Assembly (NCBI RefSeq): GCF_018143015.1
Contig: NC_054754.1
Span: forward strand, 19,657,094-19,721,093
Source: Lytechinus variegatus
Taxonomy: Eukaryota; Echinodermata; Echinoidea; Temnopleuroida; Toxopneustidae
Length of the DNA: 64,000 bases
Reading direction: 5' to 3'
The translations under genes and the position numbers were made by a program. Under the pieces are notes generated by a model, which was not told the origin of the DNA, did no database searches, and saw only the letters and a list, made by a program, of their open reading frames with translations. Below, piece by piece: positions 1 through 10,100 of the stretch. The number at the start of each line of letters is the position of its first letter. Positions within the stretch are counted from its first letter, which is position 1.

Positions 1-590
1 TTTATATTTAAAAAAAGAACAAGCTGTGTGTCTAAAACAAATGCGAGCGCGAAGCACGAGCTTATATTTTGATATACTGACATGATAAACAGATAAAGGA
101 GCATTTTGACAAATTTTTGAAAGAATTTCCAGAGGATAGATATCTCACAAATCAAACAATGCGAGGGCGCAGCACGAGCCTGAAAATTTTTATATAGCAA
201 TTTGTGTAAATCAAACAAAATAATGAAAGCTTGGTGTGCGAGCTAAAATATTGTGTGCAAATTGATATAAGAACTGAATATATTAAGTGTTTTAACCCTC
301 TTGAATGTGATTCATTACACAGGCAATGCGAGCGCGAGCGAATTTTTTTTTTATATAAAGTCTTTTTTTCCGATTCTTCCCCTCACCCTTTTCTTGTTTC
401 CTTTCGGGGTCTGGCCGGCCGTTACGAGGCTGCATGTAAATTTCACATCATGGTTGTAATACCTTACTTTTCTTTCTGTTTTTCGTAGTTTCTATCAAGT
501 TAAAGAGTACACTTTTTTCTGCAGGTTGTCAAAAAATAGGGGGGGGGGGGCCGGCTCGGCCCCCTCCTGGATCCGCGCCTGCAAGTCACT
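1..590. repeat. Dispersed repeat with GCGAGCGCGAAGCACGAG motifs
   Basis: A short GC-rich motif of the form gcgagcgcgaagcacgag recurs at about 45, 161 and, in partial form, 231 and 328, separated by AT-rich DNA with matching phrases such as aatcaaacaa. The block ends in a G run near 540-551 and a GC-rich patch (ccggctcggccccc). This looks like one dispersed element with internal direct repeats. Its family is not identified and its left end lies outside the window. The open frame across 231-488 is not gene-like. Confidence 0.5.
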
Positions 591-1640
591 GCAAACGATC
601 CTAAACAGGTGTCTTTTCGGGCCAGTACTGCATTGACAAATAAATAAGATACGCATCTTATAAAAATTGCTTAAAATGTTGAATTTCAGGTTTAAATAAT
701 GGGTTATCCAGGGCCCTATGAAGTTTTTAAAAATACTTTTTTTATTTATTACAAAAAATTAGTGGGAGTGCTGATGTAAAATTGAAAAGCAAAAAAGTTG
801 GAGTTGGAGGGGAATATACCCCCCCTCCGGAAAACGGCATCCGACAAGGTGAACGCCTGTAGTAGTCTCCCTGCATTACAATATACGTTGGATTGTTGAC
901 TTAAGATAAAAATGTCTTATCTTTTCCATTTATCATGTTTATCCTTTTAAATTCTATAATCTGTTCATCAAAAGCAATGAAAGGGCTAGGTTCTGACGAC
1001 TTGCCCCAATGCCCATTTATTGTCCTGGGAAACATTTGGTGCCCTTTTTAATCCTTCCCATTTTGTGATGTAATGAAAAAAATGTGCCTTAAGAAATAAT
1101 TGTACCCTCTGTAAAAGTGGATAAGAAAGAAATTATTTCTTAATCTCGTGAAATTTGCCTAATGATTGTGATCACCAATGGGACGACTACCACCACTACT
1201 GATTTTTATGTATAAATATAGGCCTATCGTTCATACATAAGTGTGCCCCCACCCTTTCAGAGTCACAGCGAATTATTAAAATTGGAATGTGGTTCATACA
1301 CAAGGATTTTCCCTCTTCTTTTTACGCAGGATAAAATGACCTTCATTTTATAATGGAAATCATTTTTTTTGCTTTTCCAATTTCACTATGTAAAATGTCC
1401 CCCCCCGACTACCACAACCATCACCCATCCCAGGCATGGATCCAGGGGGAAGGCAAACGACCTTTTCTTATAAATTACTTGTCAAGTTTTTGGAGAGACA
1501 AAATGCCCTCCATTCTGGCCTGATAACCATTTTTTTGCTTGTCCAATTTTTAGGACAATTAGACGCACCATGTCTTCCCCCCCTAAAAAAAATCCTGGAT
1601 TTGTGGATGTATCTACAGGACTATTCACGTTTTGTCTCCG
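591..1640. other. Intergenic DNA, nothing recognised
   Basis: AT-rich DNA downstream of the zinc-finger gene, with short runs of C and G. I see no gene, splice-bounded exon or clear element here. Confidence 0.5.
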
Positions 1641-1647
1641 CTTTAAT

Positions 1648-1749
1648 CATCACCATCATCATCATCCCCATCATCTCCATCATCATCACTATCGCCATCA
1701 CCATCATCATCATCATCATCACCACCATCTTCATCATCATCACCACCAC

Positions 1750-1791
<42 letters not shown>

Positions 1792-1795
1792 AATG
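1648..1795. repeat. (ATC)n microsatellite
   Basis: Nearly pure catcat/caccat trinucleotide repeat, with a weaker continuation at 1,950-2,035. It is open in several frames on both strands and so gives spurious poly-His, poly-Ile, poly-Met and poly-Asp reading frames. These are not genes. Confidence 0.95.
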
Positions 1796-2035
1796 GTTTT
1801 TACCAGTTTTGCAACCATGGATATTTTGAACCACTGTAAACTACACATTATAGTGTAAAAGGTCAGTCTATAAATGGTAAAATGTTTCTTGGTGGCTTAA
1901 TCATGCTAAGGGTTTTACAGCCATGGACAATAATCAATCTATTATCAGTTATCATCACCAACACCACTATCATCTTTATATCACAACTACCATCATTACC
2001 ATCATCATTACTTCATCATCATCATTATAATGCAA

Positions 2036-2895
2036 CCCCAATTTTACTTATTTCTTCACTAAACAAGAAATCTTCATATGGGTGAAGGGAAGGGAGATAT
2101 TCAAACATGTGATAAAAATATGTGAAATCAATCAAGAAAAGGTCAGTTTCCTCTTAAATTTCGTGTAACATTTATTACAGTTTCCATGAAATTGTTAAGA
2201 CGAGCTAAACATGAATGTTGTACACATAGTACGTTATCAATACATTCATTCATTGTCTTTTTTGTCGTTTTCAGCAATTTGAAATGATCTTCTTACCATG
2301 GATGGTATCTTGTATTCATAAAGCATGATTGTGCTTGCAGCAGTGAGATAATAGAAAAATCATGAACACAAAAATTGAATAAACAAAAGACATAGTTAAG
2401 TTCCGAGGTCCATGGCATTCTAAAAACCTAATACAAACAGTAGAGAATGTATGTACATGTCAAAATCAGAAATGCAAGCACACTTGAAGAGTGAGAGAGG
2501 CAGAGAGAGGTACATTCATTTTGGATGGTATTGGTCTAAGTCATGGGCATCGATATTTTCATCGAAAACATATCTGTACGAAAAGTATGAATCCAGGGTA
2601 AAGAAATCCTCTTTTGTTGAAAAATTAAAGATAAATAAACTTTTTTGTTTGTGAGTAATGTCACATTCAGTAAGACTCGGCATGAGTCGATCTTCCAAAA
2701 ATCAAATAAAACCCAAGTCAGAGCATTTTTTTTCTAAAGACCAGAATATGCATAACGTGTGTCAGTCAAATCTTCCAAATTAAATTACGCGTAAGTCAAA
2801 CACACTTCTGCGGTCCCAACGAGATTTGACTTATGCATATTTATTCACATGTCGGTGTTCAATTGGCATTTTATCTAAATGGGTATTTTTACCCA
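2036..2895. other. Intergenic DNA, nothing recognised
   Basis: AT-rich sequence with no gene or repeat element that I can name. Confidence 0.45.
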
Positions 2896-2922
2896 CGATT
2901 CAAAGTGGATCACTTTGAATCG
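2896..2922. repeat. Short inverted repeat (12-bp arms)
   Basis: Arms CGATTCAAAGTG and CACTTTGAATCG flank a 3-nt loop just before the SINE. It may be the remnant of an element end; no function can be assigned. Confidence 0.5.
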
Positions 2923-2932
2923 TTGAATAATT

Positions 2933-3232
2933 TGTGGAGCGTTGTGCCCTGTGGATTAGTCTCCGGACTTTGAAACAGAGGGTTGTGGGTTCAAATCCCA
3001 GCCATGGCGTAGTTTCCTTCAGCAAGATATTTATCCACATTGTGCTGCACTCCACCCAGGTGAGGTGAATGGGTACCTGGCAGGAATTTATTCCTTGAAA
3101 TGCCCCAGCGCTGTAAAAGGCTGCGGGGCTAAAGCCAGGGTAATAATATCCAAGTCCTTTGGAAGCGCATAGAGACGTTATTTATAATGTGTTATGCGCT
3201 ATACAAGAACTGTCTATTATTATTATTATCAC
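2933..3232 (+). mobile_element. tRNA-derived SINE, copy A
   Basis: The head has a polymerase III A-box-like stretch (gtggattagtctccgg) and a B-box-like stretch (gggttcaaatccc, near 2,988). It is followed by the body shared with the copies at 11.5, 17.1 and 38.9 kb (ccacccaggtgaggtgaatgggtacctgg) and a 3' end of (tat)n near 3,213-3,229. A tRNA-derived head, fixed body and simple-repeat tail are the hallmarks of SINEs. Confidence 0.75.
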
Positions 3233-3782
3233 TTGAACGTGATTACTACGCAGACGCTTCCTGGAACATTGAGAATCTATTGTCCAAAGCCCTTCACCAC
3301 AAAGCAGTCTTTATCGAAAGTCTGTGAATCAAAACAGCAGTGACGTCCTACTCTCTGGACAAACGACACATTTGCAATTTTTCGTCAGCTCCGAATCTTG
3401 GGACGACCTGCAGTCCCGGTTCACCAATTTTCCACAAAGACCAAATATCTTCTTTTCCCTCGGTGAACTGCAAAATTTGACATCTTAGACCAACCTGTAT
3501 GAATTCAGGATAACACGTGTTCTCCGAGGTAACAAATACCAAGAGTTTAACATTTTGAAACAGACTCTGTTGTATCTAAAGCATTTTGCATATCTGATTA
3601 TTCTGAAATTCTTGCATAAAGATAAATCCCCATTCCAAAAAGTAAAAAAAAAAAAATAAATAATTGTTTTTTTAAACATGGTATCAATAATAATGCTGAA
3701 ATTTATTCCCAAGTTCACATTATCAACATAGACAAACCCTACCAATAAATTTTTATGAACATTGTAGTTGTAGAATTTTAGA

Positions 3783-4174
3783 TTTAAAGATAAATTCCAG
3801 TTTTAGTTACGATCTCAAAATGACTTTTTACAGAATCTAATATAATGACCACCCAAGTGTCTGTTTGCATGAATAAAAAATATGTGCCAAAGGATTCTGG
3901 AAGAAATTGTGTAATTGCTGAGAAATAAGCAAAATAAGCGCGGATTCGGTCACTTCCGTCGGGTCTTTATTCCAGCAATAATAATAGACTGTCCCAGGTG
4001 TGCCTATCTGTGTTGGTGATCTTCAGTGTGAACATTTTTCAGCATAGATTTCAAGATTTCACAAAGTTCAGTTTATGTAACTGTACCAGATCTAGATCCT
4101 CAATGATATTCTGACAATTTTACAGACTTTCTCATGAAATCAGTGTTTACTGCAACTACTGGCATTTCTCTTTA
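3783..4174 (+). mobile_element. R1 inverted-repeat element, copy 1
   Basis: Starts TTTAAAGATAAATTCCAGT and ends with the near-complement of that phrase (GGCATTTCTCTTTAAA), so it has short terminal inverted repeats. Two further copies lie at 12.0 kb and 35.5 kb with closely matching interiors, including gcataataagc-like and gtaccagatctagatcc phrases. It is a non-coding DNA element of about 390 bp. Family not identified. Confidence 0.7.
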
Positions 4175-4825
4175 AAAATAATTTCTTAAAACTAGATACC
4201 TTTTTTGATAGAACTTGGTCTCCCTCTTCATGTTCCATCATTCAAATATTCAGTCAATAGACACAACTGAATGATAACCCCTTTAACATACATACAAAAC
4301 AAAATAACTCCCTCCCCAATACAATTACATATTTACAACGCTCATGAAATAATTAATTGGCCAACTAAAAAATACTGATGAAAAATTACTGATGGCTTTA
4401 TACCCATCAAAATTTCATATTAAATTAATTTCAAGTGTGATAAAAGCAAGAATTATTTACACGATACTAGTATCTTATTCACTACACTTTCATACATACT
4501 AAATAGTATAATGGCCAAAGCACCAGAACTTTTCTGCTTCTGATAACTGAAATTAGGTTTTCTAATGACCACTCTATTCTGTGTTTGCCTTTGGTGTTGG
4601 CGGGCCATGACCAAGACAGGAGGCTGTAGCAGATAGAAAAGAGGTCTTCTGAAATCTAGAAATAAGGTTCAAGAGAGCAATATCTTCTATTACGTAAATC
4701 AAATTCTACGAACGCTTTATAGTCTCAAATTTTCCCAAGTTGATGGTGTATACAGCTGCATTCTGTTTTTGTTTAAGTGAATATCACAGAGCTTATGAGA
4801 ACATAAGGTAAAAATGGAATAAAGA
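4175..4825 (-). other. Probable 3' UTR and downstream flank of the zinc-finger gene
   Basis: Lies directly after the stop codon of the last exon on the minus strand. I could not pick a convincing polyadenylation signal, so the transcript end is not set. Confidence 0.4.
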
Positions 4826-7172
4826 TTATCCAATATACTCATCAACAACATCAAATCCCTCGCCAAGAGTACCAAGATCAAAGAAATCTTCTTCTCCCAT
4901 GACGCCTTCAAAATCATCACCCATATCTCCTTCAAGATCCTCACCTACGACGGTCTTTCTTGGTTCTATGTCGGGGCTATCTTTTATTACAATCACATCT
5001 GATTTATTGGAGGATTTTTGTTGAGATGACAGCCTTGAGGAGCTTCGAGTTGCGACAGGGGTCTGTTTGGAGGAGGGTTTTGCAGGAGTGGTCTTTGGCT
5101 CCTTGCTCCTGCTTCGCTCCCGCGAGCTGGAAGTTGGGTCTTTGCTCCGTGACTCCCTACTCTGGGACTGTTTACCTGAATCCTGGGATCGACCTCTGCG
5201 AGAGGAACTCCTGGTGCTTCTAGATGGATGGCTCTCTTGAGGTAGGTTGTATGCTTTTCTTGTTTCCCTCATTTCACGGTCTCTCTTTTCCTGTTCAGCC
5301 TTCTTCTCTTTTTCCCTTCGCTCCCTATCTTCCCTTTCCCTCTGTTCCCTGGCTTCTTTTTCCCTCAATACCCGAGCTTGTTTTTCCCTGGCTTCTTTTT
5401 CCCTCAATTCCCGAGCTTGTCTTTCCCTTGCTTCTTTTTCCCTTAATTCCGAGCTTGTCTTTCCCTGGCCTCTCTTTCCCTCAGTTCCCGAGCTTGTCGT
5501 TCCCTCTGTTCCCGTTCCCTTGCTTGTCTTTCCCTCAATTCCCTTGCTTCTCTTTGCCTCAATTCCTGAGCTTGTCTTTCCCTTCGTTCTCTAGCCTCTC
5601 TTTCTCTCTGTTCCCTCGCTTCTCTTTCCCTCTGTTCCCTCGCTTCTCTTTCCCTCTGTTCCCTAGCTTCTCTGTCCCTTTGTTCCTTAAGTTCTATTTC
5701 CCTCAGTTCTTGAGCAACTCTTTGTTCTGCTTGCTCTCTCATTTTATCCATGGCTAATCTCCTTTCCCTTTCCTCCCTATCTTTCCTCTCATGTTCAGCT
5801 CGAATTCTTTCTTGTTCTTCTATTTTCCTCAAAAGAGCAATTTTCCTTTCTTTTTCTTTCTTTTCTGCCTCTTCTCTGACTCTCCTTTCCTGGGCACGAA
5901 GCTCTTCAATGGCCCTCTGCTCCTGTTCCCTCTGCTGCTCTTGTCTCTGCATCTGAGCTCTTTGCTCCTGTTCCCTCTGTTCCTGGGCCATCTGCTCCTG
6001 TGCTCTCTGCATCTGAGCTCTCTGCTCCTGTTCCCTTTGCATCTGAGCTCTTTGCTCCTGTTCCCTCTGCTCCTGGGCCATCAACTCCTGTGCCCTCTGC
6101 ATCTGAGCTCTTTGCTCCTGTTCCCTCTGCATCTGAGCTCTTTGCTCCTGTTCCCTTTGCATCTGAGCTCTTTGTTCCTGTTCCCTCTGCTCCTGGGCCA
6201 TCTGCTCCTGTGCTCTATGCATCTGAGCCCTCTGCTCTTGAGCTCTTTGCTCTTGCATCCTTTGCTCCTGGGCAATTTGTGCTCTCTGCATCTGAACCCC
6301 GTTGCTCCTGTACCCTTTGCTCCTGGATCATTTGCTCTTGTGCTCTCTGTAGCTGAACCATTTGCTCCTGTGCTATTTGCTTCTGAACCATCTGCCCTTG
6401 TGACATCTGTCCCTGACCTCTCATATTGCCAAGCTGCGCCTCGCGAGCTAGCTTCTCTCTCAGCATTCTTTCTTGCTGTACATGGACTTCAATCACCTTC
6501 TGCGCTTGCTGTTGCTTGGCAGCAAGAATCAATTCTTCATGCAACTTTTGCTGAGCAGCAAACCTTTCCCTGAACAACATATCTTCTGCTCTCAATTTAT
6601 CTTGCAAAAGAAGCTCTGCTCTCAGCTGTTGTTCATGCTGCAGCTCCACCTGTAACTGCTCTTGTAAAAGCCTCTCCTGAAGCAACTTCTGTTGCATCAG
6701 TGCTTCTCTCTCACGTTCCCTCTCTGCAAGCTGCTCCAGTTGCATCTCCTGAGCCTTCAGCTTCTCAATCTTCCGTTGCTCCTCTCTCATTTTCATCTCC
6801 AAGACCCGCATCTCCCTCGCCTTTTCCTCGCTCTTCTGCTGCTCTTCCAGCAGTCTCTGTTGGAGCTTTATCTCTCTGTCCTGTCTGTCTTTCTCTTCTC
6901 GAACCTGGTGGCTTCGAAGCTGGTTCCTCAGCTTTTCAATCTCTCGCTGCCGTGCTGGTGTCATCCCATTCTTCTGTGCCTCTTCCTGGAATGTTGTGAT
7001 CTTCTTTATCAGTTCTTCTTTCATCAAGACCTCGGTTAAATGCTGGTCTTTCGGGCGTTGGGGACCACTATCTGAGTTCTGCCAACGGTCACCTGACTGC
7101 TGCTGCTTGGTGTAACAGTTTGGGGAGAACCAGAAATTTCTGGTCTTGACTCTTCTGGAGTTTTTTTGTCAG
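4826..7172 (-). CDS. ZNF318-like gene, last exon: Gln/Arg/Glu coiled-coil tail (frame broken)
   Basis: A strong acceptor (pyrimidine-rich, ending catgtag) sits at 7173. Three long open blocks follow: about 7150-6215, 6291-5443 and 5407-4826, all charged. Block 1 is Gln/Glu/Leu-rich (LQRAQEQ type); block 2 is a long array of EQRAQMQREQ and then REREAREQ units; block 3 continues REKEAREKQAR, becomes Ser/Arg-rich, and ends in an acidic tail closing GEGFDVVDEYIG. The frame entering from the previous exon (SDKKTPEESRPEISGSP...) meets TAA at 7036-7038, while the long frame is offset by one. An extra G near 6297 and a missing G near 5450 separate blocks 1/2 and 2/3. Each offset is one base inside a repeat or homopolymer, so assembly error is likely; a later acceptor (about 7092, cag before GTGACC) could also solve the first. 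Real decay is the other option. Confidence 0.6.
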
Positions 7173-10100
7173 CTACATGAAACAATGGTGAGAGAGAAAT
7201 AAAAAAACTCATTTGTTTTGATGCACAGGACAGATATACATGTAGTTATATAAATTGCAACTATTCCTAGTAGAGGGTGATCTACAGCATTACAGCCTAT
7301 CACCCTTGAATAATTACACATACCTTTGAATCGTCCATTTTCAGAATTCTCAGAAATTCAATATTCTAGTTATAAGGCAAATAAGTAATAACTTGGTCAT
7401 GGTTGACTTAAAAAAATAGGCTATACGGTCAAACTTGCTATAGCCACTGCCTCTAAAGAAGGACCACTTGCAGATGAAGATCACAAATTCAGCTTTCCAT
7501 GGTCAGGTTACCCTACTGAGACCTGTATTATATGGCGGTCTCTAAACCAGCAGTATGTGGATAGCCCTGTAACTGCAGTTGTGAAATGCTATCGAGTGTA
7601 ACCATAAAAATAGAAAAAAAATTGTCCTAAGGGCCCGAATGCACAAAGGTGGTTTTGAAAACCTGTGGTTTATGCAGATTTCCTGTATAAATTACGCTTA
7701 TTTTACTGCGTATATTAAGAAATGTCCAATACCAGAGCTGTCAACCTGAACAAGAACATTTCAGTATTTTCAAGGATGAAAATCAGTATTTTGGTGAGGA
7801 AATTAATATTTTCACAGGAATACCATTAGACAACACATAAACTGAAACTTAACAAATCAGTATTTTGCATGAAACCATCAGTATTCTTCTATATTTTCAG
7901 TACTAAATACGGAAAATCAGTACTACTTCGCAGCTCTGCAATACTGGTGTGCGCTTTTGTCACAGTTAGTGCTGCAGCCGAACCGCCGAACCGAACGGAA
8001 GTTCGCCGAACTTGGCACTTCCGAACCGGACCGAACCGAACACAAAGGCCTGGTTCGGAAGTTCGGTAAAAAAAAAAAATGTTAACATGCAATGCGTAAA
8101 TGTGATGACTGCATACTAGATTTAAGTATAAAATTGAACAAAAAAATATTGGTTGGTGATTGTGCACAAAGAGAATTCCACTCAATATATTTTTAAAATC
8201 CACTATGATAGCTCCCATCACGTCTTTGATTGAACTGTTATCAACTTAAGAATATTTTATTAACATAAATATATTTTTTCTTGATAAAATGAGGGGACAT
8301 TTTGAAGCTTAACTCGGTATAAAAGTGTGGTGTAATTACGTATTGCCATAATCGATCGTGATCGTAATCGGACCTAATCATTTTGTATTTAATAAAGAAA
8401 AAGAACCAGACATAAATTCATTCCTCGTAAATGACAAAGTATGACAGTTTCGGTCTCGTGTTTGATTAAATTTTTATCATTTTCAATTTTTTTTATAAAC
8501 ATGAATATATTTTTTTCCTTATAAAATGTGGGGACATTTTAAGCTTAACTCAGTTAAAAAGTGTAGTTGAATTACGTATTGCTGTAATCGGACGTACATT
8601 TAATTGTTTTGTATTTAAAAAAAAGAAAAAGACAAGACAAATTAATTCCTTGTGACTGACAAAGTAATGGTAAAGTATATATATTCCACCTTCTGAAATT
8701 TCCATATTAATATAAAAGATAAATAAATAAGAGATGAAGGAATGAGGGTGAAAAACAGAAAATATAAAAATTCAAACCAAATCAACGCATGTCCCTGATC
8801 GATGTTCCGGAAATGGTTGGTAAGGAAAGTTGAAACAGGAAGTCCAAATAACCTGCTCTCGGTTGCTATTATACAGGTAAAATTCGTATTCCGAACTTGA
8901 AACGTTTTTCCATTGTCAATATTTTCTTAAAAGTGGTTTAATCTGGTCAATTACTGAAAATGAAATGATAAATTATCAGTTCCGTCTTAGTTCTGACGAT
9001 CAACGCCGGGTGATTTCACAACACTAAAATACAGTGTAGTCCCATGTACTCATTTTCGTGTTGGAAATATGTTTGAAGTCACGTAGCGTCGATCTTTCTG
9101 GACAAAGAATGGACTGATATTTTATCTTTTTAAAGTAATTCATTGACCAGATTTCACCACTTTTGAAAATAGGGACTTTCTAAAACACTCATATTCTTTG
9201 GAATGTGAATTTTACCGGTATAATAACAGTTGAGTGGAGGTTGTAAGTCTACTGTTTCGACATTCCGATCAACACTTTCCAATTTGAGAAGCTGCGTTGG
9301 CAATGACATCGTAATTAGGCCTGGGACGATTGTCATTTTCACCATTCGATTATTTCCTGAAAAAAATAATCGAATGATTCGATTGTTCGTTGGGGAATCA
9401 CGTCTTTTAAGTCACAATAGGTGACCTAATTTATGGTGACCCCCCCATGAAGAAATCTCCATCAAAGTCACATGTTTAGCATAAATGAAAGTAGGCCCTT
9501 TTCCTCGTTTCCATGATTTTTATATCAAAAGAAACTACATGAAATGAGATTAAATCTTTCAGTATATTGTTCCAATGATAATCTTTCCTAAATCAATGCT
9601 GTTACTCTGGCATCATGCATACATCCCTCCAAGTGCCACACCCCTTCATATGAATGAATCAGCCCAGATCAGCCCAAAGACGTAAACAACTCATTCATGA
9701 AGTATTCTTTGAGATTGACCCCAGGTGGAGCATTTCACTTGAAAAATTTCATCCCTTGCCCACACCATTTCTCCGCCCCCACTTGTGGCACTGTCCACGA
9801 TGCTACACATGTATTTAAAAAAAAATATTTTGCAAAATATTTCATTTGAAATACCTTCAAAATTACGATTTTTTTATCATTTGAACCTACATGTATAACT
9901 GGGTCTATTTTTGGAGACTAGTCGAGAAAGTACTGGGGAAGACGGGCGCATGTTGGAATGTCGTTTTCATTGTGTGAGGGGGATATAAAAAGGTTGCATT
10001 GTTTTGAAACATGAAAGGAATTGTCCGGCTCCCACCCTATCTTTCTCTCTCTCTCTCTCTCTGTCCCTCTCTCTCTCACACACACACACAGATGGGGGAG

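Noticed and set aside
1436-1858. His-rich, Met-rich and Asp-rich open frames on both strands
   Set aside because: They are translations of an (ATC)n microsatellite; all frames are open because the repeat has no stop codon. The same applies to 36,255-36,883 and 57,988-58,357.
5224-7039. Long plus-strand frames rich in Leu, Ser, Phe and Pro
   Set aside because: Antisense shadows of the Gln/Arg/Glu-rich minus-strand exon; no splice or start context and biased composition mirrors the coding strand.
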